This document shows positions 48,246 to 59,269 of a DNA stretch of 64,000 nt, one piece after another. A model generated the notes under the pieces. The model was not told the origin of the DNA. It made no database searches and saw nothing but the letters and a program-made list of their open reading frames with translations. Location of the stretch: contig NW_004955423.1 in the NCBI RefSeq assembly GCF_000276665.1, positions 11,021,382 to 11,085,381 of the forward strand, in the 5' to 3' direction. Source of the stretch: Chinchilla lanigera. Its lineage: Eukaryota; Chordata; Mammalia; Rodentia; Chinchillidae. Position 1 is the first letter of the stretch, and each line of letters begins with the position of its first letter. The position numbers and the translations under genes were made by a program.

Positions 48246-49292
48246 ATGCTAAACACGTCTCACCATGGATGAGCAGCAGTTTCTAATCATTAATCACATT
48301 TTGTTTGAGAGAAACGTATCATCTAGATGCACTCTATTTCAGATCTTTCTAAGCAAAGGAGTAGAGGTAGAGAGGAAGTCATATTAGACTTGCTCTACAA
48401 TTAGAATGCAGATTTCTTTTGTGCAGTCAGTTTGTAGTCCTTTGTGAACACAAAATTCATTTTATAATTTTAGGGGGAAAATATGCTCCTAAGCATGGGA
48501 AAAAGTTTTAAAATATCTTATATTCTGTAACAGGACCTACCTTCTCACTGTTTATTTCAACTCAATAATAAAATCTAACTCTCAAATGTGAGGAACTTTC
48601 ATGAGCTGTGAAATTGATAAGATCAAGACTCTTCATCTGGAAAATCCTCTCAAGCATCTTCCCTCCCAATTCTCACCCCACTTTTTTCCAAAAATTTGAA
48701 AGAAAATAGTATTCCTTTAAATTAAAGGGGTTCATATTTGCAAATGGGATTTCTTTTGGTAAGCTAAAGACAGTTCACACAATTTATTTTAGAAAGAATT
48801 ACAATAAATTTAAGAGCAGCATATAACAAACAGAATGAAACATACCCAAAATGATTCACAGGCCCTAATACTTCAAAAACAACTGGTATTTTCTCACTGT
48901 AGCTATACCATTGTAATAGCATCACATGTAAAATTACTTTAAAGGGGAAGAAAATTATTTGTTGCTCTTCACTCTCACATTCTCTCCTGGTTCTAAATAA
49001 TCTATTGATTTATATCTCCACTCAGTAGAGAGTTACTTCATGCCCCATTATTTCTCCTTCTCTCCCATCCCCAGAGGCAATGGCTCATCAATCTACAACT
49101 GCACAGTGGCTCCTTGAATGTCCTGTCCCTTTCTTGGCTGCTATTAAAACCCCAAATGATTGCAGAAAAGTTATTTTTTTCCATGCCTCAATCTCAACTA
49201 TGGTCTCTTATCATGTCCTATATTAAATGAAATATACCTAATTTTGCTAAAAGACAAGCATTAACTTTATTTAGGAATATGAAATACTAAAA

Positions 49293-49470
49293 AAGAAGGC
49301 CATTGTGGCACATCCCAGGATTTCCAGAAGCTCTGGAGGCTGAGGCTAAAGGATCACAAAGTTGAAGCAAGCCTGGATAACTTAGAAAGACCTTGTCTCA
49401 AAATATAAAATAAAAGTGAACTGAGGATACAGCTCAGAGTGAAGGCGCTGAATTCAGTCCTCAATACTTA
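49293..49470 (+). mobile_element. B1-dID dimeric SINE
   Basis: The left half is B1-like: 'aaggccattgtggcacatcc', 'tctggaggctgaggctaaag', 'agcctggataacttag', 'agaccttgtctcaaaa'. The right half, after an A-rich linker, is ID-like: 'aactgaggatacagctcaga', 'gaattcagtcctcaatac'. The B1-then-ID order is that of B1-dID, known from several non-murid rodent families. Confidence 0.82.
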
Positions 49471-49477
49471 CCCCTCA

Positions 49478-49571
49478 GGGGCTGGGGATTTAGCTCAGCG
49501 GCAAAGCGCCTGCCTGGCAAGCGCAAGGTAGTGAGTTTGGTTCCCGGTACCGGAGAAAAAACAAAAAAAAA
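49478..49571 (+). mobile_element. ID SINE with 14-bp target duplication
   Basis: GGGGCTGGGGATTTAGCTCA ... TTCCCGGTACCGGAG plus an A-rich tail. Perfect direct repeat AATACTTACCCCTC at 49463-49476 and 49572-49585. It entered at the end of the older B1-dID. Confidence 0.98.
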
Positions 49572-49589
49572 AATACTTACCCCTCCCCC

Positions 49590-50385
49590 AAAAAATGGGA
49601 ACATTAGGCACGATGGCATAAGGGATTCATTATATTTGAATACAGTATAAATGATGCTCCCAAATGAAGGTTAAAATTAAAAATAACATATTGCAAGTCC
49701 AGAAGTATACAGAAGTGCTGGGTACTATATTTGGTAAGTGCTGAGTAGTATCAACCAAAAGCACCGTGGCTGAATGGGACATGGAGTTGGAGCTGATTGG
49801 AATTCCACCTTGCCACTGTGGAGGGAAGTTTGGAAGTTGGAGGGCAAGTGAAGGCTCCAGGACAAGAAGAAATTGAGTCAAACTTCCCACCAGCCGGTGA
49901 CTGCATGTGGTATGTGCAATTGTAGATTTTGTAAGAAATAGTACGTTAAAATTCAGGTTGTATCCTAGAAGACAAGAAATACAGTGACTGGTGTTCAAAT
50001 CAGAAAAAGAAAATCAAAGAAGGCCAGAAGAAAACTGTATCATCCCCATGAAAAAGCAGAAATGGCAAGAAGAAGAGGAGGAAAAGGAAAGAAAAAGGCT
50101 ACTGACCTGAAAGCAGAAAACAGTAACTGTCAAAAAAAAATATAACAGCCTCACTAAAATAATAAATTAAACTCTTGTATTAAAGAAGACTAGAATTATC
50201 TGATTTGGTTAAAATTTTTTCAAAAGTAGCCCTTCCCTGCTTAATACTTGGATAATTTTCAAAAGAAAAACTGTGACAAAGCAGCAAAAGTAAAAAGAAT
50301 AAAAGTAAAAAATACCTTGCAAATACTAAGGAAAAGAATGGAAACAATTTTTTGCTTTAACAGGCAGCATATTACTTAAAGCAAT
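49590..50385. other. unique stretch, not identified
   Basis: Contains an open minus-strand frame of 122 codons (49630-49998) and, on the plus strand, a purine-rich block (50010-50120) reading as Lys/Glu-rich. Either could be a decayed retrocopy or a repeat that I do not recognise. No assignment. Confidence 0.3.
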
Positions 50386-50394
50386 AAGAGGATG

Positions 50395-50737
50395 TATGAT
50401 TGCTTCTTGTGCTGTGATAACAAAATACCGAAGCCTGAGTAATTGATAAATAACAATGTTTTCTACACTCTCAGAGCCTGGACTATACAAGGTAAAGCTG
50501 CCAGCAGGTTCTGCTTTCCACTGAAACTGCATCCCCCAGAGAGAGTGGAATGCTATATGCAAAAAAGCAAGATTTCTGAATGATGCTATTGAAAATGTCC
50601 TTTGTGGGGATCTTAATCTTACTAACAAAGAAAGAACTATCATGGTCTAATAACCTCCTGAAGGTTCTACCTGGTAATGACATACACTGGCAACACCTGA
50701 ATTTTGGAGGGATCATGTTCAAACTATAGTAAAGGTA
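50395..50737 (-). mobile_element. MLT1-like MaLR LTR
   Basis: Reversed landmarks: 'gctgtgataacaaaataccg', 'gcctgagtaattgataaata', 'catggtctaataacctcctg', 'caacacctgaattttggagg' and 'atgttcaaactatag'. Old and diverged. Confidence 0.68.
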
Positions 50738-50739
50738 CA

Positions 50740-51560
50740 CTGCATAACAATTGAAAGAAAACACATTCCAGGACTGTGCAAAAATTATATCCTCACATTA
50801 TCTGAGTCCTATAAAGCATAATGTGGAGAAAATTGCAAGGAGGAATCTGTAAATCCACAATCTTAACATACAACATTAGTAACAGTAAAGGTATGAGAAA
50901 TTGGAATGATAAATGAACATATGTGACCTAATACATACAAATCTATAGAAATTTGCATTCAAGAGTCATTTCTGTAGAAAACATTAGAGGAAAAAATTTA
51001 CCAAATTGCTACTCACACAATACTTTCAAAAGAATTGTTATCATCCAGTCACCATATTCTGTTAATTAGGCAATTACATCAGAAATCATTAATATAAAAT
51101 GTTTCATTGTTTTTTAAGTGACACATTTGGAAACTTTAAAATGCACTCATCTATAACTGATCAGTTTAAATTGGAAATGGAAACTGTAAGTTATTTGACA
51201 CAGAAATCAAAACAACAGTATATCAAACTACGTTGGATATTTTTAACTGAGTGGGAATTTTATAACATTAAATTAATTTATTAGTGATCAACCAGAATAT
51301 TTTTGGACTCAGTTGAAAGAGAAATAAAACAGAATGGCTAGAAAAATGTAGCAAGAAAACAATCAAGACTCAGGCAGAAATTAATGAAATAAAAAAGTAA
51401 GGACAAAGCTAGTTCTAAAAGAACAACAAATAGGTAAGACTTAGGTGAATTCCAGCTGTCCAGAGACACCTACATGAAAAACTAGATTTAGGCCTATGTC
51501 CTCTGCATCTGAATCTATATCCATATCTACATTTGCCTCTATATCTCTAGTTCATGTCTA
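50740..51560. other. unique AT-rich stretch
   Basis: No repeat, RNA gene or coding signature was recognised. Confidence 0.4.
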
Positions 51561-51578
51561 TGCTAACTACGTCCATAT

Positions 51579-51802
51579 CATCTGTGGCAATCTGAACCTC
51601 AACACTACTGAAATCTGGGGCCAGATGGTTCTTTATTAGGATGGGGCCATATCAAACATTGTAGGCTGGTTAGCAGAGCCCTGGTCTCTCTTTTAAGTGA
51701 TGTGAACATCTCCCTCCCTCTCCACTAGAAAGACAAACACCAGTTTTCTCCAGACATTGCCAAATGTTCCCTAGGAAGCAAAATGGTTCGCAGCGAGCCA
51801 CT
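51579..51802 (-). mobile_element. MER5A-like element (hAT-Charlie)
   Basis: Reverse-complement landmarks in order: 'gaacatttggcaatgtctgg', 'agggctctgctaacc', 'cctacaatg', 'aagaaccatctggcccc' and 'cagtagtgttgaggttcaga'. These match the MER5A consensus almost end to end. Non-autonomous, ancient and immobile. Confidence 0.85.
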
Positions 51803-51839
51803 GTATCATGTATAGAATATGTATTTATGGATGTGTGAT

Positions 51840-52365
51840 CTTTTCTTGTTTCGTTGAAAAATCCCAGATACAGGAAACCTGAGTTTATACGTAGTATTTG
51901 ATGAATGATTTACCTGTGAGTAGGCTTTCCTGCAACACGGAAACAGTAATTTCTACTTTGTCTTCTGTGTCATTTGTTTAGGTGCTAAAAGTGGTCGTAG
52001 GTATGAAAATCTTTGATTTAGTAAAATGTTATTTTAACCAGATCAAAAATAAAACAATAGCAGAAATAATTAAGTAATAACTTGATAATGTAACTATTTT
52101 ATGAACATAAATGAACATTAGGTATGTATTAAAATAGTTTATTTTAAAAAATAAACTCAGGAGACGACGTAGAGTCATAACTTGGGCTCATAGTGATCAT
52201 TTTTCATAGCTTCAAAGTCTTCTTAATTATTAACCTGAGAATGATAAATAGAGCTTATCAGAATTGGTGGAGAAATAAATCAGTTGGGCATGTGGATAAA
52301 AATACTGGCCTAGAGTAGGTACAGGGAGAACTATTCGGGAAGACCCCAGATCAACACCTCTTTCT
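51840..52365. other. unique AT-rich stretch
   Basis: No repeat or coding signature was recognised. Confidence 0.4.
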
Positions 52366-52715
52366 TGTAATGTCCTAGACGTGCCTTCTTTTGCAGCTTG
52401 GCTTTTGCTTCAGTCGTTTTGACTCCATGTCTCGGAGTTTCTCCGTTCCAGCACCCTCATTCTGTAGGAACCGACCACGCTGCTCATTTTCTTGTCCATC
52501 CTCGTAAGGTTTTGCTGTCCATAGGTGACGCCTTATTCTCCGCCATCCCAGAAAGCACACTCTTCCTTTTTTCAGAACTTAGAGCAGCCTTAGGAACGAT
52601 ATTACATTTCTCTAAAAGTGTAATAGCAGCTCTAGTAATAACATAAGAAGCAACAAGAGTACTTTTCTGTAAATAGCCAGTAACACCTATTAAAATATTA
52701 ACAGTTTGAACCTAA
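52366..52715 (-). pseudogene. coding-like minus-strand segment, possible decayed retrocopy
   Basis: On the minus strand two overlapping frames look protein-like in succession. The first holds VITRAAITLLEKCNIVPKAA and stops near 52490. The other (52375-52560) holds YEDGQENEQRGRFLQNEGAG and a Lys/Arg-rich end. Regular codon composition over about 300 nt, in DNA otherwise full of stops, suggests an old retrocopy with a frameshift. The parent gene is not recognised, and chance is not excluded. Confidence 0.25.
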
Positions 52716-52719
52716 ACAT

Positions 52720-53610
52720 TCTCCTCTTTGAGAAACACTATCCTTGCAGTGGCTACTAACAGCTAAACCTGTTTCTATGTTTACACTGTAAATCCCTTGT
52801 TTTAAAAGTTAATGTCTCAGCTGTGAAAATTTTCTTTGTGGTTAAACCTGGCACAGAGGTTGACACTCCAGAGTGATATTTTCCTCTCCTCAAGTTTAGA
52901 AGGAAAACCATTAGTTTAAGATCTTAGCAGGGAGAAGGGGGACAGTGTGCCAACAGAGATGTTTCGGATGCCTTTTATTGCTAGAAAATTGAATAACCAC
53001 TTGGCTTTATTTTAAGCAGTATGGAAACATGAAAACTTACTTTGGACTTGTGAGGATTCTTCGCCATCTATGGTACCACCGACCAGTCTAATCAATTTTA
53101 ATTTTCTCTTTTAATGTTGAAAGTGGATTCTGGCCCATGTGCAGTGGTTCATTTTCTTCAGAAATTTCATAAGGATTTTTAGTATGAAAAGTTATTGAGC
53201 ATGCAAGGTTCTGCGGATGAAAAGCTCCCCGAGCATGCATTGACAAGGAGGACCAGGGTTGTTAGAGTTTGTTGTGTCAATGATTTGCAAATAATGGGTC
53301 TCTGGGAGATTTCTAAATTGCAGCTTTCACTCCAGGCCTTGGTGCTTTTTAGGATGAGCGAGGTGCTGTGAGGGTTGGCACTCTTCTACGCACCTTAGGC
53401 AGGGGCTCTAATACTTCCATGGAGATCGTAACAGCTGGCCATTACAATCAATCTCAATGACATATTTTCCTTGCATTTTTTTCTTGGAATAAAAGCGAAA
53501 AAAAGCACACTCAAAAAGACAATATTAAACTTGTAACTTAAGCCAATTACGGCGAGGAGCTCTCCCTGAATGTCTTGAAGTTCAGGAATCAAGTCTTTAC
53601 AGAGCCCTAT
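52720..53610. other. unique stretch
   Basis: No repeat family or gene was recognised. Confidence 0.4.
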
Positions 53611-53624
53611 TTAAACCACACTTG

Positions 53625-53738
53625 CGGGGCTGGGGATTTAGCTCAGCGGCAAAAGCGCCTGCCTGGCAAGCGCAAGGTCGTGAGTTCGGTTCCCGGTACC
53701 GGAGAAAAAAACCAAAAAAAAATAATAATAATAAATAC
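53625..53738 (+). mobile_element. ID SINE, near-consensus, young
   Basis: A full ID body with most CpGs retained (AGCGGC, GCGCC, AAGCGC, GTCG, TTCGG, CCGG), the four-A variant and a tail of AAAC/AAT units. Direct repeat ACCACACTTG at 53615-53624 and 53739-53748. CpG retention indicates a recent insertion. Confidence 0.97.
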
Positions 53739-54182
53739 ACCACACTTGGCTCACAGTATCAAGATAGGCATACCTAGTTTTAAAGAGTATGAATTTAAGT
53801 TAATTAAAATAGCATCAAAATGAGGTGACTTGTACGTAGAATCAGGAAACGTCGAACAATCAATATATGCAGTATGAGTGAAGCGGCATGAAGATGATTC
53901 CTGAAACTGTAAAATATTTGGTAGGTTCTAGATTCAAATTTGTCAAAATCAGTCTTTCGTTTCTCACAAAAAGACAGTTTCAGCTGGTCAAACTGTCTAA
54001 CTGAGGATCCCTGAGGTAAGTCTTATAGTTTGCAGTTTAGGAGATAAAGATTCCTTTTTCCATCAGCCAAGATCCCTTAGAATTTAGTGGCAAGAGGTTC
54101 TAATTGGTGGGTGATAGGTAGGAACGTCTCATAGATAAAACAGCTCAGTCAAGCAGAATCAACCTTTTAGAAACATATTTGA

Positions 54183-54278
54183 GGGGCTGGGGATTTAGCT
54201 CAGCGGCAAAGCGCCTGCCTGGCAAGCTCAAGGTCGTGAGTTCGGTTCCCGGTACCGGAGAAAAACCAAAAAAAAAAA
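54183..54278 (+). mobile_element. ID SINE, near-consensus, young
   Basis: Almost identical to the copy at 53625 but with three A's before GCGCC. Flanks AGAAACATATTTGA (54169-54182) and AGAAACATTTGA (54279-54290) differ by a 2-nt indel. Confidence 0.96.
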
Positions 54279-54300
54279 AGAAACATTTGAACGCAGGTCT

Positions 54301-54335
<35 letters not shown>

Positions 54336-54336
54336 G
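54301..54336 (+). repeat. CT dinucleotide microsatellite
   Basis: A CT run with one TTT interruption, just 3' of the ID insertion. Confidence 0.9.
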
Positions 54337-54389
54337 TATAATTTTAGTTTACTGAAGAACTGGTGGTTATCAGTAAGTGATACTTTTAG

Positions 54390-54476
54390 GAGCTGAGAGT
54401 ATAACTCAGCACTGCAGCACATGTTTACCATGAGAGAGGTCTTGAATTCAATCTCTAGCACCAAAACAAAATGAAA
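54390..54476 (+). mobile_element. old ID-related tRNA SINE
   Basis: 'ggagctgagagtataactca', 'gcactgcagcacatgtttac', 'gtcttgaattcaatctctag', 'caccaaaacaaaatg': a tRNA-type A and B box and an A-rich tail, strongly diverged from the young ID form 200 bp upstream. Confidence 0.75.
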
Positions 54477-54489
54477 CAATTCTTTTCAC

Positions 54490-55535
54490 TATAGAAATAC
54501 ATATATGTTTATAATTTTCAAGAGTGCCAGCTAAGGCTGTCTTCCTTTTACTCGCAGATTGTGCTTCCCTCACGACAAAGATATCTTCGTGTTATTTATC
54601 ATTCACTAAGTTTGGCAGAGTGGACAACAAATATTTGAATTTTCGGTTGTTGTTGAATGACTATTGTGCCTATGCCAAAACTTCTGTCAACACTTCCAAA
54701 CCTCTCTGGTTAAAATTGAAAAGGGAATTTGAGAATTACCCAGAAATTTAGGAAAAGCCAGCATGAATCAGATGCTAGTATCCACAAAATCACCAATAGA
54801 TTGTTGAGACTGTATAAGCAACAGAAGTTAAATGCAGATCAAGAAGAAAACCATGAGACCGTGAAGTACTGAAGGGAAAGTTTTCAATTCATTGGTTAAA
54901 CCATGCCCTTCAGGAGACAGCAAGGGATGTTACAGAACAAAAAAGAAATATTTATAGAAGGAATGAAGATTTTCGGTAACTGGAATACACTGATGGTAAC
55001 TTTATTTAAATCATGTCATCAAGCAAAATAAAGGATTGCAGTAAGGGAACTAAAAAACAGATGCATTGTGGTTTTGCTGGCTTTCTTTCCCCCCTAGTAT
55101 ATTTCTTTGGTTTCACAAACCGATAATAGAAAGGAATTGAATGTATTTTCTTCTACAGACTGGCAATAGATAGAGGAGTCGGTAATGTGTTGACGGATAA
55201 GAAGTGTAGCTGACTGATGTGAATAGGAAATATGACTGGTGGTGAAGTAGGAGATAACAGTGACCACGTCCCAGCAGGGGGAAAGACTGAACACACGATT
55301 TGACGAGAGATGGGCTCACTGGGGCATGGGAGAAAGTGCGTGAGCAGGGCTGACGGGCAGAATGAAATATGAAAGATAAGGAGCCTGGGATTTGTTCCAA
55401 GGAAATTTAGACTTTGAGGAAGTGGGTGGAGGAGACAGACAGCTTACTCTATGGTCAGGTTATCCAAGATATCAAATTTGACCTTATAAAATTCATAACA
55501 CAATTACTTGATTCAATCAATTTTTAGTTTTCTAA
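54490..55535. other. unique stretch
   Basis: No repeat family or gene was recognised. Confidence 0.4.
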
Positions 55536-55544
55536 CAACAATAG

Positions 55545-55738
55545 CTTTTTTTCTCCCCATGATATACATAGGATTGAACCCTGGACCTTAGTACTAACCT
55601 CCATTCGCTCAGTTCCCCTTCAGTCTTTTTGAGACATAGTCTCACTAAATTGCCAGATTTGCCGGGCTGGCCTGGATCTTGTAAGCTTCCTACTTCACCC
55701 TCCCCGAATGCTGGAATTATAAGCATGTGATCAGCTGA
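55545..55738 (-). mobile_element. B1-dID dimeric SINE
   Basis: Reversed: the ID-like half comes first ('ttctccccatgatatacata', 'ggattgaaccctggacctta'), then the B1 half ('tttttgagacatagtctcac', 'gccgggctggcctggatctt', 'gaatgctggaattataagca'). Second copy of the dimer seen at 49293. Confidence 0.82.
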
Positions 55739-55749
55739 AAACATCCACC

Positions 55750-58220
55750 TTTGAAAGCCACCTGAGGATAATCCTTATCTAAGGCTGACGTTCTACTTAT
55801 GCATATTAAATAAGAATAACATTCTTTTCAAAGCGAGTACACCTGACAAGATGCACAAGGACCTCAAGGGGCCACCCCTTGTCCACGTCATCTAAACGCG
55901 ACCAGGCTGCATTTTAATCAGTTGATTTGATCTTAATTTTGATAGCTGGGTGCCACAAAGAACTTTTGGCCCTGTGAACGGGTGAATATGGTCCTTGACC
56001 CATACTTAAAAACAAATGGCTTAATTAAGTAAAAATGAAGTGTTCATGTAGACAATGAGGACTGACGTTAACAAACGCTTTACTATAGAATTACATCGTA
56101 GGGTAAGAGGCATTTTCTTCTTAATATTGATATTCACATTATTTTCTCCATTGAGTTGTTTGTAGTAAGGCTTAAAATTCAGCAAGAATTGTTACCTGCT
56201 ATAATATAGAATACAAAAAAAAGAAAACAGAAATAGTGACAGAGTCTCAAGACAAGACAGATTTTTTAAAAGCTATTGAAGCTAATTACACTTGTCTGTT
56301 TAGGGTAAAGACATTTTTAAGGAATACAGTTTGGTTGCTTTCAGCCTTCTATAAATGTGTAAAAGAATGAAATTATTCCTGACTGTCTTTTGTAAATCCA
56401 CATGACCATGAAGTTTACAATTTGCAGTTCAGCCTGAGTGCCAGTGTCAGTAGGTGATTACCCCCATTTTTAGCACTTTTTCCCAGAAGAATTTTAGGAG
56501 GAGTGCTTATTTTTCTACAGTGCTTAAATATGACTTAATCCAGAAAAGCCCGTGACTACGTGTTGGCAAGCCAATGTTTTGACAAGGCGTACACTGGAGC
56601 ATGTGGACACTGGTGGTGCATGAATCGACTCAACAAAACATTTTGTCAAAATATGTCTTTCAAACCAATGTGTCTGTCATAATTTCTGTGCCAAATGTTT
56701 AATGAACAGTTCATCTAAACACTACTGTCAAGACAGAATGGTATTGGCTGTCAGTTTCTCACATGCAAGTGATTAATAAAGTGACAAATTCAAGATCAAA
56801 GTGCTCAAAGTTTAGGATAGATTTAACTGGGAGTGTATAAGATACAGATCTTTGAACAGGAGTTGGGCTTTCAAATTTGATCTGGGGAATATCTTATCCA
56901 CCAACCGCAGCAGACTATCTAAAATATTTGAAAATAACAATGGGAATATGAAAACAGTATCTCAGCCTGTTTCCTGGACTAAAATAAAAGACAATTCAAG
57001 CATGCATTAACCAAGAATTGAAGGATAATTCTCATCCTAAATCAAATGCTACAGCAAAGTGTCCCTTCTGACTGAGTAATACAGTCTCGATTTTGTGTTT
57101 ATTGTATCTACTTCTTTTATTAAATGAGAAAATATTTAGTTACTGGAATATATGAAATTTAATGAAAGACTCAGAAATTACCAAGGGAATGTTAATTGTC
57201 CCTTGATAAGAATAAATGACTATTTTCTAAATGTTCAAGTGGAGAAGTTTCAAGTTTGGAACATCATTATTTAATTTTATTAGAAAATCAGGGATTTCAA
57301 ACAGTTTGAATTCAAGAGATTTTTCTAAGTATGTTAATATTATTTATGTAAATTATCTTAACACCCAGAAAGTAATAATATAATCCATTTCCTTGTGGAG
57401 ATTTGTATACTAATATGCTAAAAAGCCTATTGACCTTATTCATTAATGTGTGAAACATTGTGTTGCTTGCAGAAACAATATATTGTCTTTCACATTTAAA
57501 AGAACATAGGGATGTTTGTGTTTAATTCTGCAAAAATATACTGAAAACAATCAAAGAATATGCAAAAAGTTGCACTAAAAGAGAAGGTAGTTCATGTCTT
57601 GGTGCTACATATATAAATTATATAGAGAGATATGCAAGAAAACAAAAGCTTGCATGTATAATATGCAATTCTGAAGATATACAATGAATTTCGGTCAAAA
57701 TGGCTTAACTGTATCAATCTAGTTCTCATGTGAATAACTTAAGAACATTAAACTGTATTCTCACTTGTAAGTTACAAAAGTGACATTGCGACAAAGATCA
57801 CTGATTTCCCAATGTACAAAAAATAAATATAATGGGAAGTAAAATATTTAATTAACCTAATAACATCATTTAAATTATATTTGTTCCTATTGAAATGAAT
57901 TCAAATGAATGACTATTTATTTATTTATCTGTTTAATTACTCTGCTGCAAGCAGGTTTCATGTGGTATGTACTGATTTCTAAAAGGCAATAAAAGTAGCA
58001 TTAACCTCAACCCAAAAAGAGCTAATGGATTATAATGGATGGATGAGGGTGGAGGAAGCCCGGGTTATCAACCTCGTTTTGTTGTGAAAAATCTCCCTTT
58101 ACTTTTGCTTCTCGTCAAGCATAAGGAACTTGTTAATTTTGGTTATCATGGATTTTGGGAAAGATGGTAAGTGAACAATGGGTCAGTCATGACAATCAGC
58201 GCTACCCCATGCACCATGGC
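55750..58220. other. unique AT-rich stretch
   Basis: About 2.5 kb without a recognised repeat or gene. Confidence 0.4.
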
Positions 58221-58226
58221 TCTAAA

Positions 58227-58387
58227 AGAAATCAGGCATCAGGCCTAATAAGAATCAGGTAATGTACCTAATAAAAGCCAGGCAACAGGCCTAATGAAGT
58301 TTAGGCATTGCGACTCATGAAGGCCAGGCAGTGGGCCTAATGAGACAGAGGCAGGAGTCCTAATGGAAATCAGGCAATAAGCCCAGC
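58227..58387 (+). repeat. 23-bp minisatellite, seven units
   Basis: Seven consecutive units of exactly 23 bp (boundaries 58227, 58250, 58273, 58296, 58319, 58342, 58365) with the core CAGGCA...GGCCTAAT. Units differ by several substitutions but no indels, so the array is old and has not been homogenised. It explains the open minus-strand frame at 58245-58622 in part. Confidence 0.93.
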
Positions 58388-58660
58388 GACAAATGCCGTA
58401 GACCTCATTTGGGTTTCTCTTGCCATGGAAGTTTGTTCTTTGTACTAAGTAGACCCACTCAGAAACATACTTGAGACATAATTGTCTAAGTGCAAAGAAG
58501 CGGGAAAGGGACGTGCTATTAGTACCTAACATCGAGTCAATACACAATTGATCTGCCGCATTGGATCGTGTATGTACAATGAATGTAAAAACCATAAGGC
58601 CGGCACACACCATCATGAGCAAGTTTTTAGTAAAAGTATCACACGTCTAATCTGAACTGT
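58388..58660 (-). other. CpG-containing segment next to the minisatellite, possibly an LTR
   Basis: Its base composition differs from the AT-rich flanks (several CpGs, e.g. GGCCGGC near 58601). Tandem repeats inside an LTR are common, so a rodent ERV LTR spanning 58.2-58.66 kb is possible. No TG/CA ends were confirmed. Confidence 0.25.
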
Positions 58661-58984
58661 TTTCCTGAGTGTCTGGTTTGAGTTCTGTTATGTGTTCGTT
58701 AGCTTCTTTACAGCTATTAATCCAGTCATTTAGAACAACCTATTCAATCATGTAACAAGCACTTCTGAGACTCTATAAGATAGGCATAAACCTGGCCCTA
58801 TATTTAAAAAAAAAATACTTCTAAGCTTTAGATATCTGATCCTTATAAGGAAATAGAATCATTTACATAATTTTCATGACTCAGGTTAAAAAGAATATAC
58901 AAAATATAACAAATGTTGAGTTTTTAGTAATTCAGAAACTATTTGAATGACTATATGCGAATTACTAAGTAATGATGAATCTTT

Positions 58985-59095
58985 CCCTTCTGGAGTTTTT
59001 AATCTAGTGGGGAAGATAGACAATATCTAAAAAATTATGAAACCACATAAAGTGTGAAGTACTATGAACATAACAAAGTATTGTGACACAGAGAA
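58985..59095 (-). mobile_element. L2 LINE fragment
   Basis: 'ctggagtttttaatctagtg', 'gggaagatagacaatatcta', 'gtgtgaagtactatgaaca' correspond to the reversed L2 3' end (GGAGCTTACATTCTAGTGGG...GACAATAAACA...AAGTGCTATGAAG). Confidence 0.6.
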
Positions 59096-59162
59096 TATCG
59101 AGGTGAGAACATTGACGTTTTTGTTGATTGGTCCAGAAAAGCCTCTTTAAGATGAGAAAATG

Positions 59163-59252
59163 TGGGCTGGGGATTTAGCTCAGCAGCACAGCGCCTGCCT
59201 GGCAAACGCGAGGTAGTGAGTTCGATTCCCGCTACCAGGAAAAAAGCACAAA
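59163..59252 (+). mobile_element. ID SINE with 13-bp target duplication
   Basis: GGGCTGGGGATTTAGCTCAG ... TTCCCGCTACCAGG plus a short A-rich tail. AGATGAGAAAATG (59150-59162) / AGATGCGAAAATG (59253-59265), one mismatch. Confidence 0.96.
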
Positions 59253-59269
59253 AGATGCGAAAATGCAAT

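Noticed and set aside
49630..49998. 122-codon minus-strand frame with hydrophobic stretches
   Set aside because: Not recognised. It could be part of an unidentified repeat, so no gene is called.
53625..53700. tRNA-like sequence with A and B boxes (as in every ID copy)
   Set aside because: Part of ID SINEs; the cloverleaf is not intact and the A tail and target duplications show retroposition, so it is not a tRNA gene.
58227..58387. Possible CRISPR-like array
   Set aside because: Units are contiguous with no spacers, and the setting is a mammalian genome; it is a minisatellite.
58245..58622. 125-codon minus-strand open frame
   Set aside because: Its C-terminal part is the 23-bp minisatellite. 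No recognisable protein features apart from a hydrophobic start.
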